Of a stretch of DNA of 64,000 nucleotides, positions 53,393 through 62,044 are shown one piece after another. Position 1 is the stretch's first letter. The number at the start of each line of letters is the position of its first letter. The stretch is from assembly GCF_002968335.2 (NCBI RefSeq), contig NZ_CP134398.1, positions 186,001-250,000 of the forward strand, written 5' to 3'. The notes below the pieces were generated by a model. That model saw only the letters and a program-made list of their open reading frames with translations. It had not been told where the DNA came from and did no database searches. The stretch comes from Mycobacterium sp. ITM-2016-00316 (GTDB lineage Bacteria > Actinomycetota > Actinomycetes > Mycobacteriales > Mycobacteriaceae). The position numbers and the translations under genes were made by a program.

Positions 53393-54363
53393 CCGCCGCC
53401 GTGGGAGAAGATCCGGCGCGGATTGTCCACCAGCATGGTCGTGAGCTGTTCGTCGGTCACCCCGCGCTGTTTCAGCGCCGGGATGACGTCGTTGTGGATG
53501 TGCAGGTAATGCCAGTTGGGCATCACCACCGACACCATGTCCTCGGGGAGCGCATCGAAATAGCAGGACGCGTCGTGCGAGAGCACCATCTTCTCGGCAT
53601 GGCCCCGTTCGCACATCCGGGCCACGGTGTCGACGCGCTGCTCGAAGGGCAGGATCGAGTCGATGCCGAACCGGTCCATGCCCAGGTAGGAGCCGCTCGC
53701 GATGAGCTCCTCCAGGTAGTCCAGGTCGGTGCTGTCCCCGGAGTGACCGATGACGACGCGGCTGAGGTCCACGCCCTCTTCGGCGAAGATCCGCTGCTGC
53801 TCCAGACCGCGCCGACTGCCGGCGTGGGTGTGGGTCGAGATGGGCACACCGGTCTCCCGGTGTGCGGCCGCCACGGCCCGCAGCACCCGTTCCACGCCGG
53901 CCGTGACACCCGGTTCGTCGGTGGCGCACTTCAGGATTGCCGCTTTGATACCGGTGTCGGCGATGCCGTCGGTGATATCGCGGACGAACAACTCGGTCAT
54001 GATTTCGGGTCCGTCGAGCAGGGTGCCCGGGCCCTGGTAGTGGAACCGGAACGGCACGTCGTTGTAGGTGTAGAGGCCGGTGGCCACCACGATGTTGATC
54101 TCGGTGGCGGCCGCGATCTTCGCGATCCGCGGGATGTAGCGGCCCAGCCCGATCACCGTGAGGTCGACGACGGTGTCCACGCCGCGGGATTTGAGTTCGT
54201 TGAGACGGGCGATCGCGTCGGTGACGCGGCGATCCTCATCGCCCCAGGCCTCCGGATAGTTCTCGGCGATCTCGGTGGTCATGATGAAGACGTGCTCGTG
54301 CATGAGTGTGACGCCGAGGTCAGCGGCGTCGACGGGCCCGCGTGCGGTGTGTGTTTCGGCCAC
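53386..54363 (-). CDS. php: Phosphotriesterase-like lactonase
   Basis: A binuclear metalloenzyme of 325 residues of the phosphotriesterase-like lactonase family. TLMHEHVFI gives the first two His, AAILKCATDE the bridging Lys, ISTHTHAG and VVIGHSGDS the next His ligands, and VLSHDASCYF the Asp. All metal ligands are thus present. Related enzymes hydrolyse acyl-lactones, with weak organophosphate activity. GTG 54363 gives the usual length (Rv0230c). It converges with the acyltransferase-3 gene and diverges from the PF10118-type gene. Confidence 0.93.
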   Translation of the reverse strand: MAETHTARGPVDAADLGVTLMHEHVFIMTTEIAENYPEAWGDEDRRVTDAIARLNELKSRGVDTVVDLTVIGLGRYIPRIAKIAAATEINIVVATGLYTYNDVPFRFHYQGPGTLLDGPEIMTELFVRDITDGIADTGIKAAILKCATDEPGVTAGVERVLRAVAAAHRETGVPISTHTHAGSRRGLEQQRIFAEEGVDLSRVVIGHSGDSTDLDYLEELIASGSYLGMDRFGIDSILPFEQRVDTVARMCERGHAEKMVLSHDASCYFDALPEDMVSVVMPNWHYLHIHNDVIPALKQRGVTDEQLTTMLVDNPRRIFSHGGGY

Positions 54364-54424
54364 CCCGCCGATGCTAAGAGCGGCCTGCGGCGGCCGGGGC
54401 GGTTCGGGCGTATCGACATCTACC

Positions 54425-54441
54425 CGGTACCAGGGGTACCG
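54425..54441. promoter_or_regulatory. Inverted repeat before the diiron-protein operon
   Basis: CGGTACC and GGTACCG are separated by AGG, ending eight bases before the ATG at 54450, in the 86-base gap shared with php. A repressor bound here would block the start of the operon. The short arms keep this tentative. Confidence 0.4.
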
Positions 54442-54449
54442 TTTCGCGG

Positions 54450-55346
54450 ATGGAGAAGTTGGACACGGACACCCCGGACGGTGCGGCGATCGCGCTGCAC
54501 GCACGCGCGGTGCAATTCGACCTCACCGACGTGCCCGCTCAGTGTGTGTACAACGATCCGTACGCATCGCACCTGTACAACGGGCTGAGCCTGCTGCTGC
54601 CCGCCGGCGAGGAGTGGTTCGTCGAGATCCTCAAAGAGGCGTTGCCACACATCGAGGACGAGAAACTCCGCGAGGACGTCATCGGGTTCATGGGCCAGGA
54701 GGCCATGCACGCCAACGCCCACTCCGGCATCAACGAATACCTGCAACGCCACGGTATCGACCCGACCCCGGTGCTCGACCGCGCGCACTGGGTGTTCGGC
54801 AGCCTGCTCGGGCCCCGTGACGCCACCGGCGCCAAGGCGCACAACTACCTGGTGGAACGGCTCGCCGTGATGGCCGCGCTGGAGCACATCTTCTCGTTCC
54901 TGGGTGACTGGGTGCTCAACGCCAAGCGGCTCAACGGCCAGACGGCGCATCCCACCATCGTCGACCTGCTGCGCTGGCACGGCGCCGAAGAGGTCGAGCA
55001 CCGGATGGTGTCCCACGATGTGCTGCGCTACTTCGACCACAACTACGCGCGGCGGGCCTGGGCCCAGGTGGTGGCGGGTCCGATGCTGCTGTACTTACTG
55101 TGGCAGGCCACCCGCTACCTGATGCGGGTCGACCCGAACCTCACGCTGTCGCGGCGCAAGCGAAAAGCGATCTGGCGCGGCCTGATCCGCTCCGGGCGCC
55201 GCGGCGTGGCACCGTCGATCACGCACACCACCTGGCGCGGGCTGCAATACTTCTCGCCGCGGTATCACCCCGGTGATGTCGGTGACACCGCCCAGGCGGT
55301 GGCCTACCTCGCCTCCTCGCCCGCTGCGCGGGCCGCTGCTCGGTGA
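54450..55346 (+). CDS. Ferritin-like diiron protein (PF10118-type 'metal-dependent hydrolase')
   Basis: A helical protein of 298 residues. Likely iron ligands follow the four-helix pattern: E54/E55 (GEEWF), E84 and H87 (GQEAMHANAH), E145 with H146 (ALEHIF), and E180/E181 with E183-H184 (AEEVEHRM). The family label 'hydrolase' is historical; the ligand set looks like a diiron oxygenase or hydroxylase. A hydrophobic segment near 210-225 may attach it to the membrane. The next gene overlaps it and encodes a flavin/iron-sulfur reductase, the natural electron donor. The substrate is unknown. Confidence 0.85.
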   Translation: MEKLDTDTPDGAAIALHARAVQFDLTDVPAQCVYNDPYASHLYNGLSLLLPAGEEWFVEILKEALPHIEDEKLREDVIGFMGQEAMHANAHSGINEYLQRHGIDPTPVLDRAHWVFGSLLGPRDATGAKAHNYLVERLAVMAALEHIFSFLGDWVLNAKRLNGQTAHPTIVDLLRWHGAEEVEHRMVSHDVLRYFDHNYARRAWAQVVAGPMLLYLLWQATRYLMRVDPNLTLSRRKRKAIWRGLIRSGRRGVAPSITHTTWRGLQYFSPRYHPGDVGDTAQAVAYLASSPAARAAAR

Positions 55347-56413
55347 AGCGCACCGCGCCACCGCTGGGCGCACCGCTCGACGATCGGGCAACGAACTTCG
55401 TTGTCTCGCTTCTGGACCGGTTCTGGCTGGGGCGTGTCACCCAGGCCGACTACGCCGACGAACGGGCCGTCCGCGGCGCAGATGCCCCGCTGACCCTGCT
55501 GGTGGCCGGGCGCACCGTCGTCGCGCAGGACAACGATGTCGTCGCACTGACCTTCGCCGCACCGGACGGCGCGACACTGCCCGCCTGGCAGCCCGGCAGT
55601 CACCTCGATCTGCACCTGCCGTCCGGGCGTCGCCGGCAGTACTCGCTGTGCGGTGACCCGCAGGATCGGTCGCAGTACCGGATCGCGGTGCGCCGGATAC
55701 CCGACGGCGGCGGCGGATCGCTGGAGATGCATGCGCTGTCGGTGGGCGACACGGTCACCGTGCGCAGCCCGCGCAACGGCTTCCCGTTCATCCCGTATGA
55801 ACGGGCCCTCTACATCGCCGGCGGTATCGGCATCACCCCGGTGCTGCCGATGGTGCTCGCCGCCCAACGGCTGGGCACCGATTGGCATTTCGTGTACTGC
55901 GGGCGCAGCGCGTCGACCATCCCGTTCCTCGACGAGATCGCGTCGTGGGACCCGTCCCGGGTGAGCATCCGGTTCGATGACGAGCACGGTCTGCCCACCG
56001 TCGACGACCTGCTGGGGCACGCACCGGCCGGCGGCGCGGTCTATGTGTGCGGGCCGCCCCCGATGATCGAGACGGTGCGCCAGAACTTCGACCGATCCGG
56101 CGCCGCCGCACTGCATTTCGAGCGGTTCAGTGCTCCGCCGGTGCGGGACGGCACGGCGTTCGAGGTCGAACTGGCGCGCAGCGGTGCGGTACTGCCGGTG
56201 GCCGCGGACGAAACGGTGCTCGACGCCCTGGTACGGCACCGGCCCGACACCGCCTACTCGTGCCGCCAAGGGTTCTGCGGAACCTGCCGGGTGGGAGTGC
56301 TGGCCGGCACTCCCGAGCACCGGGAGAACAGGCTCACCGCCGAGGAGCGCGAGACGTCGATGCTGCCCTGCGTATCCCGTTCGCTCACGTCGCGTCTGAC
56401 ACTCGACATCTAG
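55343..56413 (+). CDS. Ferredoxin reductase-type oxygenase reductase (FAD, NAD(P)H, 2Fe-2S)
   Basis: An electron-transfer protein of 356 residues. FAD is bound by RRQYSLCG, NAD(P)H by AGGIGITPVLPMV and YVCGPPPMIE, and a C-terminal plant-type 2Fe-2S cluster by C-x4-C-x2-C (CRQGFCGTC) plus a later Cys in MLPC. The order FAD, NAD, 2Fe-2S is that of phthalate dioxygenase/VanB-type reductases. GTG 55343 overlaps the upstream stop (GTGA), so it is made together with the diiron protein and probably supplies it with electrons. Confidence 0.92.
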   Translation: MKRTAPPLGAPLDDRATNFVVSLLDRFWLGRVTQADYADERAVRGADAPLTLLVAGRTVVAQDNDVVALTFAAPDGATLPAWQPGSHLDLHLPSGRRRQYSLCGDPQDRSQYRIAVRRIPDGGGGSLEMHALSVGDTVTVRSPRNGFPFIPYERALYIAGGIGITPVLPMVLAAQRLGTDWHFVYCGRSASTIPFLDEIASWDPSRVSIRFDDEHGLPTVDDLLGHAPAGGAVYVCGPPPMIETVRQNFDRSGAAALHFERFSAPPVRDGTAFEVELARSGAVLPVAADETVLDALVRHRPDTAYSCRQGFCGTCRVGVLAGTPEHRENRLTAEERETSMLPCVSRSLTSRLTLDI

Positions 56414-56471
56414 CCGCGAGGCGTCCGGGTATGGTGGCCGGCGAACACGTACGGTTGCACAAGGAGTCGCA

Positions 56472-57071
56472 GTGTCGTTGCCCAGTAGGATCGCGCCCGC
56501 CGGTGCTGCCGACTTGGATGCCGCCGCGCAGACCCTGGCCGCCGCCTTCGAATCGTATGCGTGGACGCGCTGGTCCATCCCCGCCGATGACTACCCGGTC
56601 CGTCTGCAACGTCTGCAACGGCTCTATCTGGGCCATGCGCTCGAGCACGGCATCGTGCTCGTCGGCGGAATCGGTGCCGGCGATGTGGACGGGGTGATCG
56701 CGGTCCTATCGCCCTCTGCGCCTGCACCATCGGATGACCTACAAGCTCAGGTGGCCGAGTTGCACGGGGCCCGGCTGGCTGTCGTCGCCGCCGCCGAAAC
56801 CCCGCCTCTTCCGGACGCGGTGTGGAACTTGGCCACGCTGGGCGTGCATCCCGAGGCCCAGGGTCATGGGCTGGGGGCCGCGCTGATCGGGGCCGCGCTC
56901 GCAGAAGTCGACGCATCGCGGGTGACCGCGGATACGGCGCTGGAAACCTCTGACGACCGCAATGTCCGGTTGTACGAACGAGCGGGATTCACCGTCACCG
57001 CCACGACGCAGATCCAGGACGGTCCGACGGTGTATTCGATGCTGCGCCAGGCGGTTTCGGCTCCGCAGTGA
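56472..57071 (+). CDS. GNAT-family N-acetyltransferase
   Basis: An acetyltransferase of 199 residues. LATLGVHPEAQGHGLGAALIGAAL holds the acetyl-CoA pyrophosphate-binding motif (Q-G-H-G-L-G), and NVRLYERAGFTV is the later conserved motif. The GTG start has AAGGAG upstream. The acceptor amine is unknown. The last 77 bases overlap the 3' end of the convergent second GNAT gene, which is a large overlap but both reading frames show family motifs. Confidence 0.9.
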   Translation: MSLPSRIAPAGAADLDAAAQTLAAAFESYAWTRWSIPADDYPVRLQRLQRLYLGHALEHGIVLVGGIGAGDVDGVIAVLSPSAPAPSDDLQAQVAELHGARLAVVAAAETPPLPDAVWNLATLGVHPEAQGHGLGAALIGAALAEVDASRVTADTALETSDDRNVRLYERAGFTVTATTQIQDGPTVYSMLRQAVSAPQ

Positions 57072-57552
57072 CCGGCACCGCCGAGCCCGGCCATCGCGCG
57101 TCGGTCCGGAAGCGGTGCATGCCGTCATCGACGCCTGTGTAGGTCCAGCCGATCGCCGAGAAGAAGGTGAAGGCGCCCCGATTGTCATCGTCGACGAACG
57201 CCGTCCAGCAATGGGTTTCGGGGTGGCCCTGCCAGTGTTGTGCTACGGCCAGCGCGTGTCGGCCGACCCCGCAACCGCGCAGTGCCGGTGCGACCGCCAG
57301 GTCGGTGATGACGTGCCCAGAGCCCGAGGGATCCCACACACAGCCCACCAGTGCGACCGGCGTGCCGGTGTCGTCCTCGACCACCAGTTGCGCGCCGCTG
57401 TCGTCGGCAAGCACATGCTCCAGCCAGGATTCGTCCATGGGGCCGAGCCGCCGGTCCAGTTCGGGATCGCGGTACCACGACGCAATCCAGTCCCAGTCGG
57501 TTCTGCTGACGCGTCGCACCCGATGGGCGGTGTCACGATGCGGGTCGGTCAT
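56995..57552 (-). CDS. GNAT-family N-acetyltransferase
   Basis: A second acetyltransferase, 185 residues. ITDLAVAPALRGCGVGRHALAVAQ is the acetyl-CoA-binding motif (R-G-C-G-V-G), followed by WTAFVDDDNRGAFTFFSAIGWTY. The C-terminal 35 residues, beyond the fold, come from the overlap with the convergent GNAT gene and look unstructured. ATG 57552 lies inside the end of aftD (20-base overlap), so it may be translated from the aftD message. Substrate unknown. Confidence 0.85.
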   Translation of the reverse strand: MTDPHRDTAHRVRRVSRTDWDWIASWYRDPELDRRLGPMDESWLEHVLADDSGAQLVVEDDTGTPVALVGCVWDPSGSGHVITDLAVAPALRGCGVGRHALAVAQHWQGHPETHCWTAFVDDDNRGAFTFFSAIGWTYTGVDDGMHRFRTDARWPGSAVPVTAEPKPPGAASNTPSDRPGSASWR

Positions 57553-60500
57553 CTGTCTCCTCGCCACCGGATGGTGTTCGGGTGCCGGGCCGGCGCAGAT
57601 CCACCGTCGACGCCGCGAGCATCGCCACCGACAGCAGTGCGAGGAACTGCACCCCGGCCGAATGGCCGAGGTAACCGTCCACCGAGCGCCACGGACCGCG
57701 GGACAGGACCGCACCGGCGGCGATCAGCCCGCCGGCGACCACCCCGACGGTGATCTTCTCCGACCAGGCCCGCCCCGCCAGCAGGTACCGGACGCCGACC
57801 GCCGCCGCCACCACCACGATGCCGGTGACCCCGCTGATCAGCCCGCCCACCGCCAGGACCGCGGCGGCGGTCAGCCACGGTGCGGGCATCCACGGCTGCA
57901 CCGGCTCACCGGTGTTCCTGCGCCGGATCGGCAGCAGCGCAAGCAGAGCCAGCACCGGCAGCAGCGCGAGCCCGCCGAAGAGCCCGATCCGGTAGGTCAG
58001 GTTGGCGGGGAAGGTCAGGGCCAGCGTGCCGCTGGTGCCCGCGGGGACCACCCAACCCTGCTGCCACCCGTTGACGGTGATCGGCCGCAGCGCGGTGCCG
58101 TCCTCGCTGTGCGCGACCCACCCGGGATTCACGCTCTCGGGCACCACGATCACCCGGTCGTGGTCGGATGCCGCCACCTCGACCTCGCGGTGATCGGAGG
58201 ACCACGTCCCGGTGTGCGCGTCGACGGTCGGTGCCGTGCGCAGTTCAGCGGCACGCGGGGTGGCCAGCTGGACACCGTCGACCACGAATGCCTCACCCGG
58301 GCTGACCACCAGCTCCTGCTGCCCCTCGGGCAGGGTGACCGGCTTGGACTGGCAGGGCTGCGCGGCGATGGGCTCGTTGTCCAGCAACGCACGGACGGTG
58401 GTGGCGACCGAGGTCTGGATGAACTGCCCGGCCACACCGATGATCGGCCCCTTGCCGCACGGCAAAGTGATCGGGCGGTCCCGGTCGGCCGGGTCGGGTG
58501 CCGCGATCGGCTTGCCCGCGGTGTCCAGGACGGTCACCTCGGCCAGCCCGGTCGGTTTGAGCTGGTCGAAACCCAGTGCGGTGCGGTCGATCACGTCGGT
58601 CCAGTCCAGGATCGACAGCTGCACCGTATCGGTGACCGTGGGGAACAGGTCGAACGTCTGCGGCCCGTCGCCGTCGAGGCGGCGCACCTGCGGTCCGGCG
58701 CCCAGGTCGATCGCGACCATCGTCGGATGTGCCGGCAGCACCGTGGAACTGGGCGTCAGGGTCAGGGCGGCGACCTCGGTGCGCTCGGGCAGTGTCACCG
58801 TCAACGTCGGCGGCTTTTTGAGTTGCACGTTGTTCTGTGGTGCCGTCCACGCGGTGCGCACGTCGCCGTCGGTGGCGGCGTAGGCCGATCCGAGTACGTC
58901 GATCAGGTCGGAATCTCCGGTGGCGCGTGTGGTTCCGGGCGCACTGATCAGATCGGCCAGTCGCGGGCCTTGGCGCGCCCGCACCCACACCGTCGGGGTC
59001 ACCGCGGTGGCTTCCGGCACCGTCAAGGTGCGGCTCATGTTCACCGCCTCCTCGGGCGCGAGCGCCATGGTGGCCGCGCAGTGGACGCCGTCGGGCGCGT
59101 CGGCGCAGCCCGGCCGGCCCAGCAGTTCCGAGCCGAGGTCCCACTGCGCGACCGCGGACCCCGCCGGCGGGCCCGGCACGTCCACGGTTCGCCGCAGCGT
59201 GACCGGGTGAGCGAATCCCGATGCGTCGTACTGGGTCACGGACAGATCGGTGATGCCGAACTGCACACCGGGCGAGCCGTCGTCGGTGCCGACGGCGGTG
59301 ATCCGCATCCACGGCGTCTCACCGAACGGCAGCGCCGCGGACAGCGGTTTGCCGGGCTCGTCGAAACGCAGGGTGGTGGTGCCGTTGATCGTCGCCACCT
59401 CGATGCGGCGGACCTGGGCGCCGACGGCGGTGGCACTCGGGGTGATGGTGACCGCGGCATTGGTCACCGGGTGGTCGAAGTCGACCTGCATCCACTGGCC
59501 CACGGCGGTCTGCAGCGAGTTGGACACCCAACTGGTCGACGAATCGGCATCGATCGCCGCCGCAGGCCCGGAGGACGGCGAAACATTGGGCAGCGCAGTC
59601 GAATCCGACGCTGAACTGGACACGCTGATGTTCCCGCCGGTCCACCGCGCGTACAGCGGGTCGGTGCCCGCCGGATAGTCCATCACCCGGTTGAAGGTCT
59701 GTCGGCGCTCGTCGGGGGTCCGCACCGCCGAGGAATGGTTGTCGACGCGGCCGTAGTCGGTTTCGCGGGCCAGTGGGGTGTCGGTCACCGTCACCAGCGG
59801 GGCGCCGACACCGGCGCGCTGCGCATCGGCGGTCAGCAGCATCGGGCCCAGCGGCTCCCGGCCCTGAAGCCGGCGTCGTTCAGCAAGGCGCAGCAGGGCT
59901 TCCGGGCCGCCGTCGACGCGGGCCATCGCGTCCAGGTCGGTCAGGTACGGCCCTGGGCTTGCGTCATCGACCCGGTAGATTTCCACCGCCGGGTACCGCG
60001 GGCGCAGGCCGCTGTCGGTGACGAACCCCTCCAGGGTTCCCGGACCGACGGGTTCGCCGAATTCGGCCACCCTGGTCAGGCCTGGCGACCCGTCGATGGC
60101 GCGGTGCACGAGGATGGGGCGGGCCGACCGCGAGGTTTCCGGGTCCAGGTCGTTGCGCACCACGACGAACGAAATGCCTTGCTGGGAAAGCGTATCCGCC
60201 AGTCCGGCGGAGGGCTGGCCGGCGGCGAAGAGCCGTTGCACCGCGTCGAGGGCCCGAATGGTCTCCGGTGGTGTCAGCGGGATCGAGTCGCGCACACCCC
60301 ACGGGCTGTGGCCCAGTACCTGCAGCGGCTCGTCGTGACTGTTGCCCCACACCTGCGTCGCGAACGGGGCCCCCGGAGCGACCAGCACGCGTCCGCGGTC
60401 GGTGTTGCGCTCATCGAGCCAGGACGCGGTGTCGTGCCAGTAGCCGGGGATCGCCTCGAAACTGCCCGGCGGTGTCAACCGGCCGGTCCAGGCCAGCGAG

Positions 60501-61786
60501 GTGCCTGCGGCCAGTGCGGTCAGGATGACCAGGCCGACGGCGACCCGTTTGTCGCGTTCGGGGTAGGCCAACGCTCGCACCCAGGTGGGTCGGGAGACGG
60601 TGCCGGGCAAGGGGATCCGCCCCAACAGATGCGCCAGTCCCAACGCCAGCGGCAGCCGGATCAACGGTTCCAGCTTGTGCACATTGCGCAGCGGGGTGCC
60701 GTCGGCGTCGAGGAACAACTGCACCTGCGTGGCGACCGGGGACCCCAGCCCGCCCGAGTAGCCGACGGCCAGCAGGGTGACCCCGACGAAGAGGATCGCG
60801 ATGAGCCGCCCACGGGCCGGCATGGTGCGCATCGCCAGACCGGCCATACCGGCCGCCGCCACCAGGGTGGTGGCCAGCACCGCGACCGAACTGGTGACCA
60901 GTGTCGAGCCGGCGGTGGCGGTGGGCGCGACGAACGGCGTCCAGCTGTCGGTGCCGCGCAACACCTCGGTCAGCGACAGCCAGCGGGTGGTGACACCGGA
61001 GGACTCGATGTAGTCCAGGAACGGCGGGCTGATGCGGCCCAGCATGACCAACGCCACCGACCACCAGGTGATCGCCAGTGCGGTGCACAGCGCCCACCAC
61101 GCGGTGAACCGCCACCACTGCCTGTTCGGGCGGTGCGCGGCCCACCAGATGACGGCAGCCAGGCAGCCGGTCAGGGTGGCGACGGCGTTGACCGCGCCCA
61201 TCAGCGCGACGGCCGCGGCCGAGCGCGCAGCAAGCAGGCGGATGCGGTCGTCACCGCGCATGGCGTGGATGACGGGCAGCAGCACCCAGGGCGCCAGCAT
61301 CATCGGCAGCGTTTCCGAGGAGATGGCGCCCAGGGTGGTCAGCACCCGTGGGGACAGCGCGAACGCGCATCCGGCGATGACCCGTGAGCTGGTGGTGCCG
61401 ATGCCGAGCGCCTCGGCCACCCGCAGCAGACCCCAGAACCCGACGGTGAGCAGCAGCGCCCACCACAACCGTTGGGTCACCCAGCCGGGTACGCCCAGCA
61501 CGTCGCCGGCCAGGAAGAACGCGCCGTGCGGAAACAGGTAGCCGTAGGCCTGGTTCTGGGCCTGGCCGAAGGACAGGTCGCTGTTCCACAGATCGGCGGC
61601 GCGGGCCAGGAACCGCAGCGGATTGGCGGTGAGATCGAGTTTGGTGTCAGGAGAGATGCGACCCGGCGACTGGATGAACGCCAGGATCAGAGAAGCGGTG
61701 CCGACCAGCCACAGCCAACGCCGCGACAGTTGATTCCGAACTCCGGCTGTCGGCGCGCCCGGGTCAGGCCCGGTCGCCGTATTCAA
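57533..61786 (-). CDS. aftD: Arabinofuranosyltransferase AftD
   Basis: A very large membrane protein of 1417 residues matching AftD (Rv0236c), which adds arabinofuranose to arabinogalactan and lipoarabinomannan from decaprenylphosphoryl arabinose. The N-terminal third is a GT-C fold with about eleven helices; IQSPGRISPDTKLDLTANP contains the acidic residue typical of the first periplasmic loop. A long periplasmic part with several beta domains, probably carbohydrate-binding, follows, and further helices close the protein. The TTG start at 61786 is the best choice near SRRWLWLVGTASL. It overlaps the small Rv0236A gene by 23 bases. Confidence 0.96.
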   Translation of the reverse strand: MNTATGPDPGAPTAGVRNQLSRRWLWLVGTASLILAFIQSPGRISPDTKLDLTANPLRFLARAADLWNSDLSFGQAQNQAYGYLFPHGAFFLAGDVLGVPGWVTQRLWWALLLTVGFWGLLRVAEALGIGTTSSRVIAGCAFALSPRVLTTLGAISSETLPMMLAPWVLLPVIHAMRGDDRIRLLAARSAAAVALMGAVNAVATLTGCLAAVIWWAAHRPNRQWWRFTAWWALCTALAITWWSVALVMLGRISPPFLDYIESSGVTTRWLSLTEVLRGTDSWTPFVAPTATAGSTLVTSSVAVLATTLVAAAGMAGLAMRTMPARGRLIAILFVGVTLLAVGYSGGLGSPVATQVQLFLDADGTPLRNVHKLEPLIRLPLALGLAHLLGRIPLPGTVSRPTWVRALAYPERDKRVAVGLVILTALAAGTSLAWTGRLTPPGSFEAIPGYWHDTASWLDERNTDRGRVLVAPGAPFATQVWGNSHDEPLQVLGHSPWGVRDSIPLTPPETIRALDAVQRLFAAGQPSAGLADTLSQQGISFVVVRNDLDPETSRSARPILVHRAIDGSPGLTRVAEFGEPVGPGTLEGFVTDSGLRPRYPAVEIYRVDDASPGPYLTDLDAMARVDGGPEALLRLAERRRLQGREPLGPMLLTADAQRAGVGAPLVTVTDTPLARETDYGRVDNHSSAVRTPDERRQTFNRVMDYPAGTDPLYARWTGGNISVSSSASDSTALPNVSPSSGPAAAIDADSSTSWVSNSLQTAVGQWMQVDFDHPVTNAAVTITPSATAVGAQVRRIEVATINGTTTLRFDEPGKPLSAALPFGETPWMRITAVGTDDGSPGVQFGITDLSVTQYDASGFAHPVTLRRTVDVPGPPAGSAVAQWDLGSELLGRPGCADAPDGVHCAATMALAPEEAVNMSRTLTVPEATAVTPTVWVRARQGPRLADLISAPGTTRATGDSDLIDVLGSAYAATDGDVRTAWTAPQNNVQLKKPPTLTVTLPERTEVAALTLTPSSTVLPAHPTMVAIDLGAGPQVRRLDGDGPQTFDLFPTVTDTVQLSILDWTDVIDRTALGFDQLKPTGLAEVTVLDTAGKPIAAPDPADRDRPITLPCGKGPIIGVAGQFIQTSVATTVRALLDNEPIAAQPCQSKPVTLPEGQQELVVSPGEAFVVDGVQLATPRAAELRTAPTVDAHTGTWSSDHREVEVAASDHDRVIVVPESVNPGWVAHSEDGTALRPITVNGWQQGWVVPAGTSGTLALTFPANLTYRIGLFGGLALLPVLALLALLPIRRRNTGEPVQPWMPAPWLTAAAVLAVGGLISGVTGIVVVAAAVGVRYLLAGRAWSEKITVGVVAGGLIAAGAVLSRGPWRSVDGYLGHSAGVQFLALLSVAMLAASTVDLRRPGTRTPSGGEETDDRPAS

Positions 61787-61937
61787 CGCGGTTGAGCACC
61801 GAGGACGCGGGGTCGCCCGACTGCACCGGTGGCTTGGTGTCCTGCTGGACCATCAGCGTCACGCCGAAGATCGAGGCCGCGCCCAACAGCAGGCCGACCA
61901 CGATGCTGGCCGCAGCGGGCACGACGAACCGTTCCAT
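61764..61937 (-). CDS. Small membrane protein, Rv0236A-like
   Basis: A 57-residue protein with one hydrophobic helix (VVPAAASIVVGLLLGAASIF, about residues 4-25) and a short polar tail. Its length and place directly before aftD match Rv0236A. ATG 61937 is used; a TTG at 61946 is in frame. Overlap with the aftD start indicates translational coupling, so it may help AftD fold or insert. No enzymatic motif. Confidence 0.85.
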   Translation of the reverse strand: MERFVVPAAASIVVGLLLGAASIFGVTLMVQQDTKPPVQSGDPASSVLNRVEYGDRA

Positions 61938-62044
61938 GCCCGCCAACCTAGCACGTCAGAATGCCGGGGTGACTTCGGCGGATCAGGAGGTCCGGCGCTC
62001 GGCGGACTGCCCCGGAACGGAACCGCAAGTTACTGTGGGGACCC

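Noticed and set aside
57167..61387. Very long plus-strand frames opposite aftD
   Set aside because: Low-complexity Arg/Gly/Gln/Asp translations without motifs; shadows of aftD.
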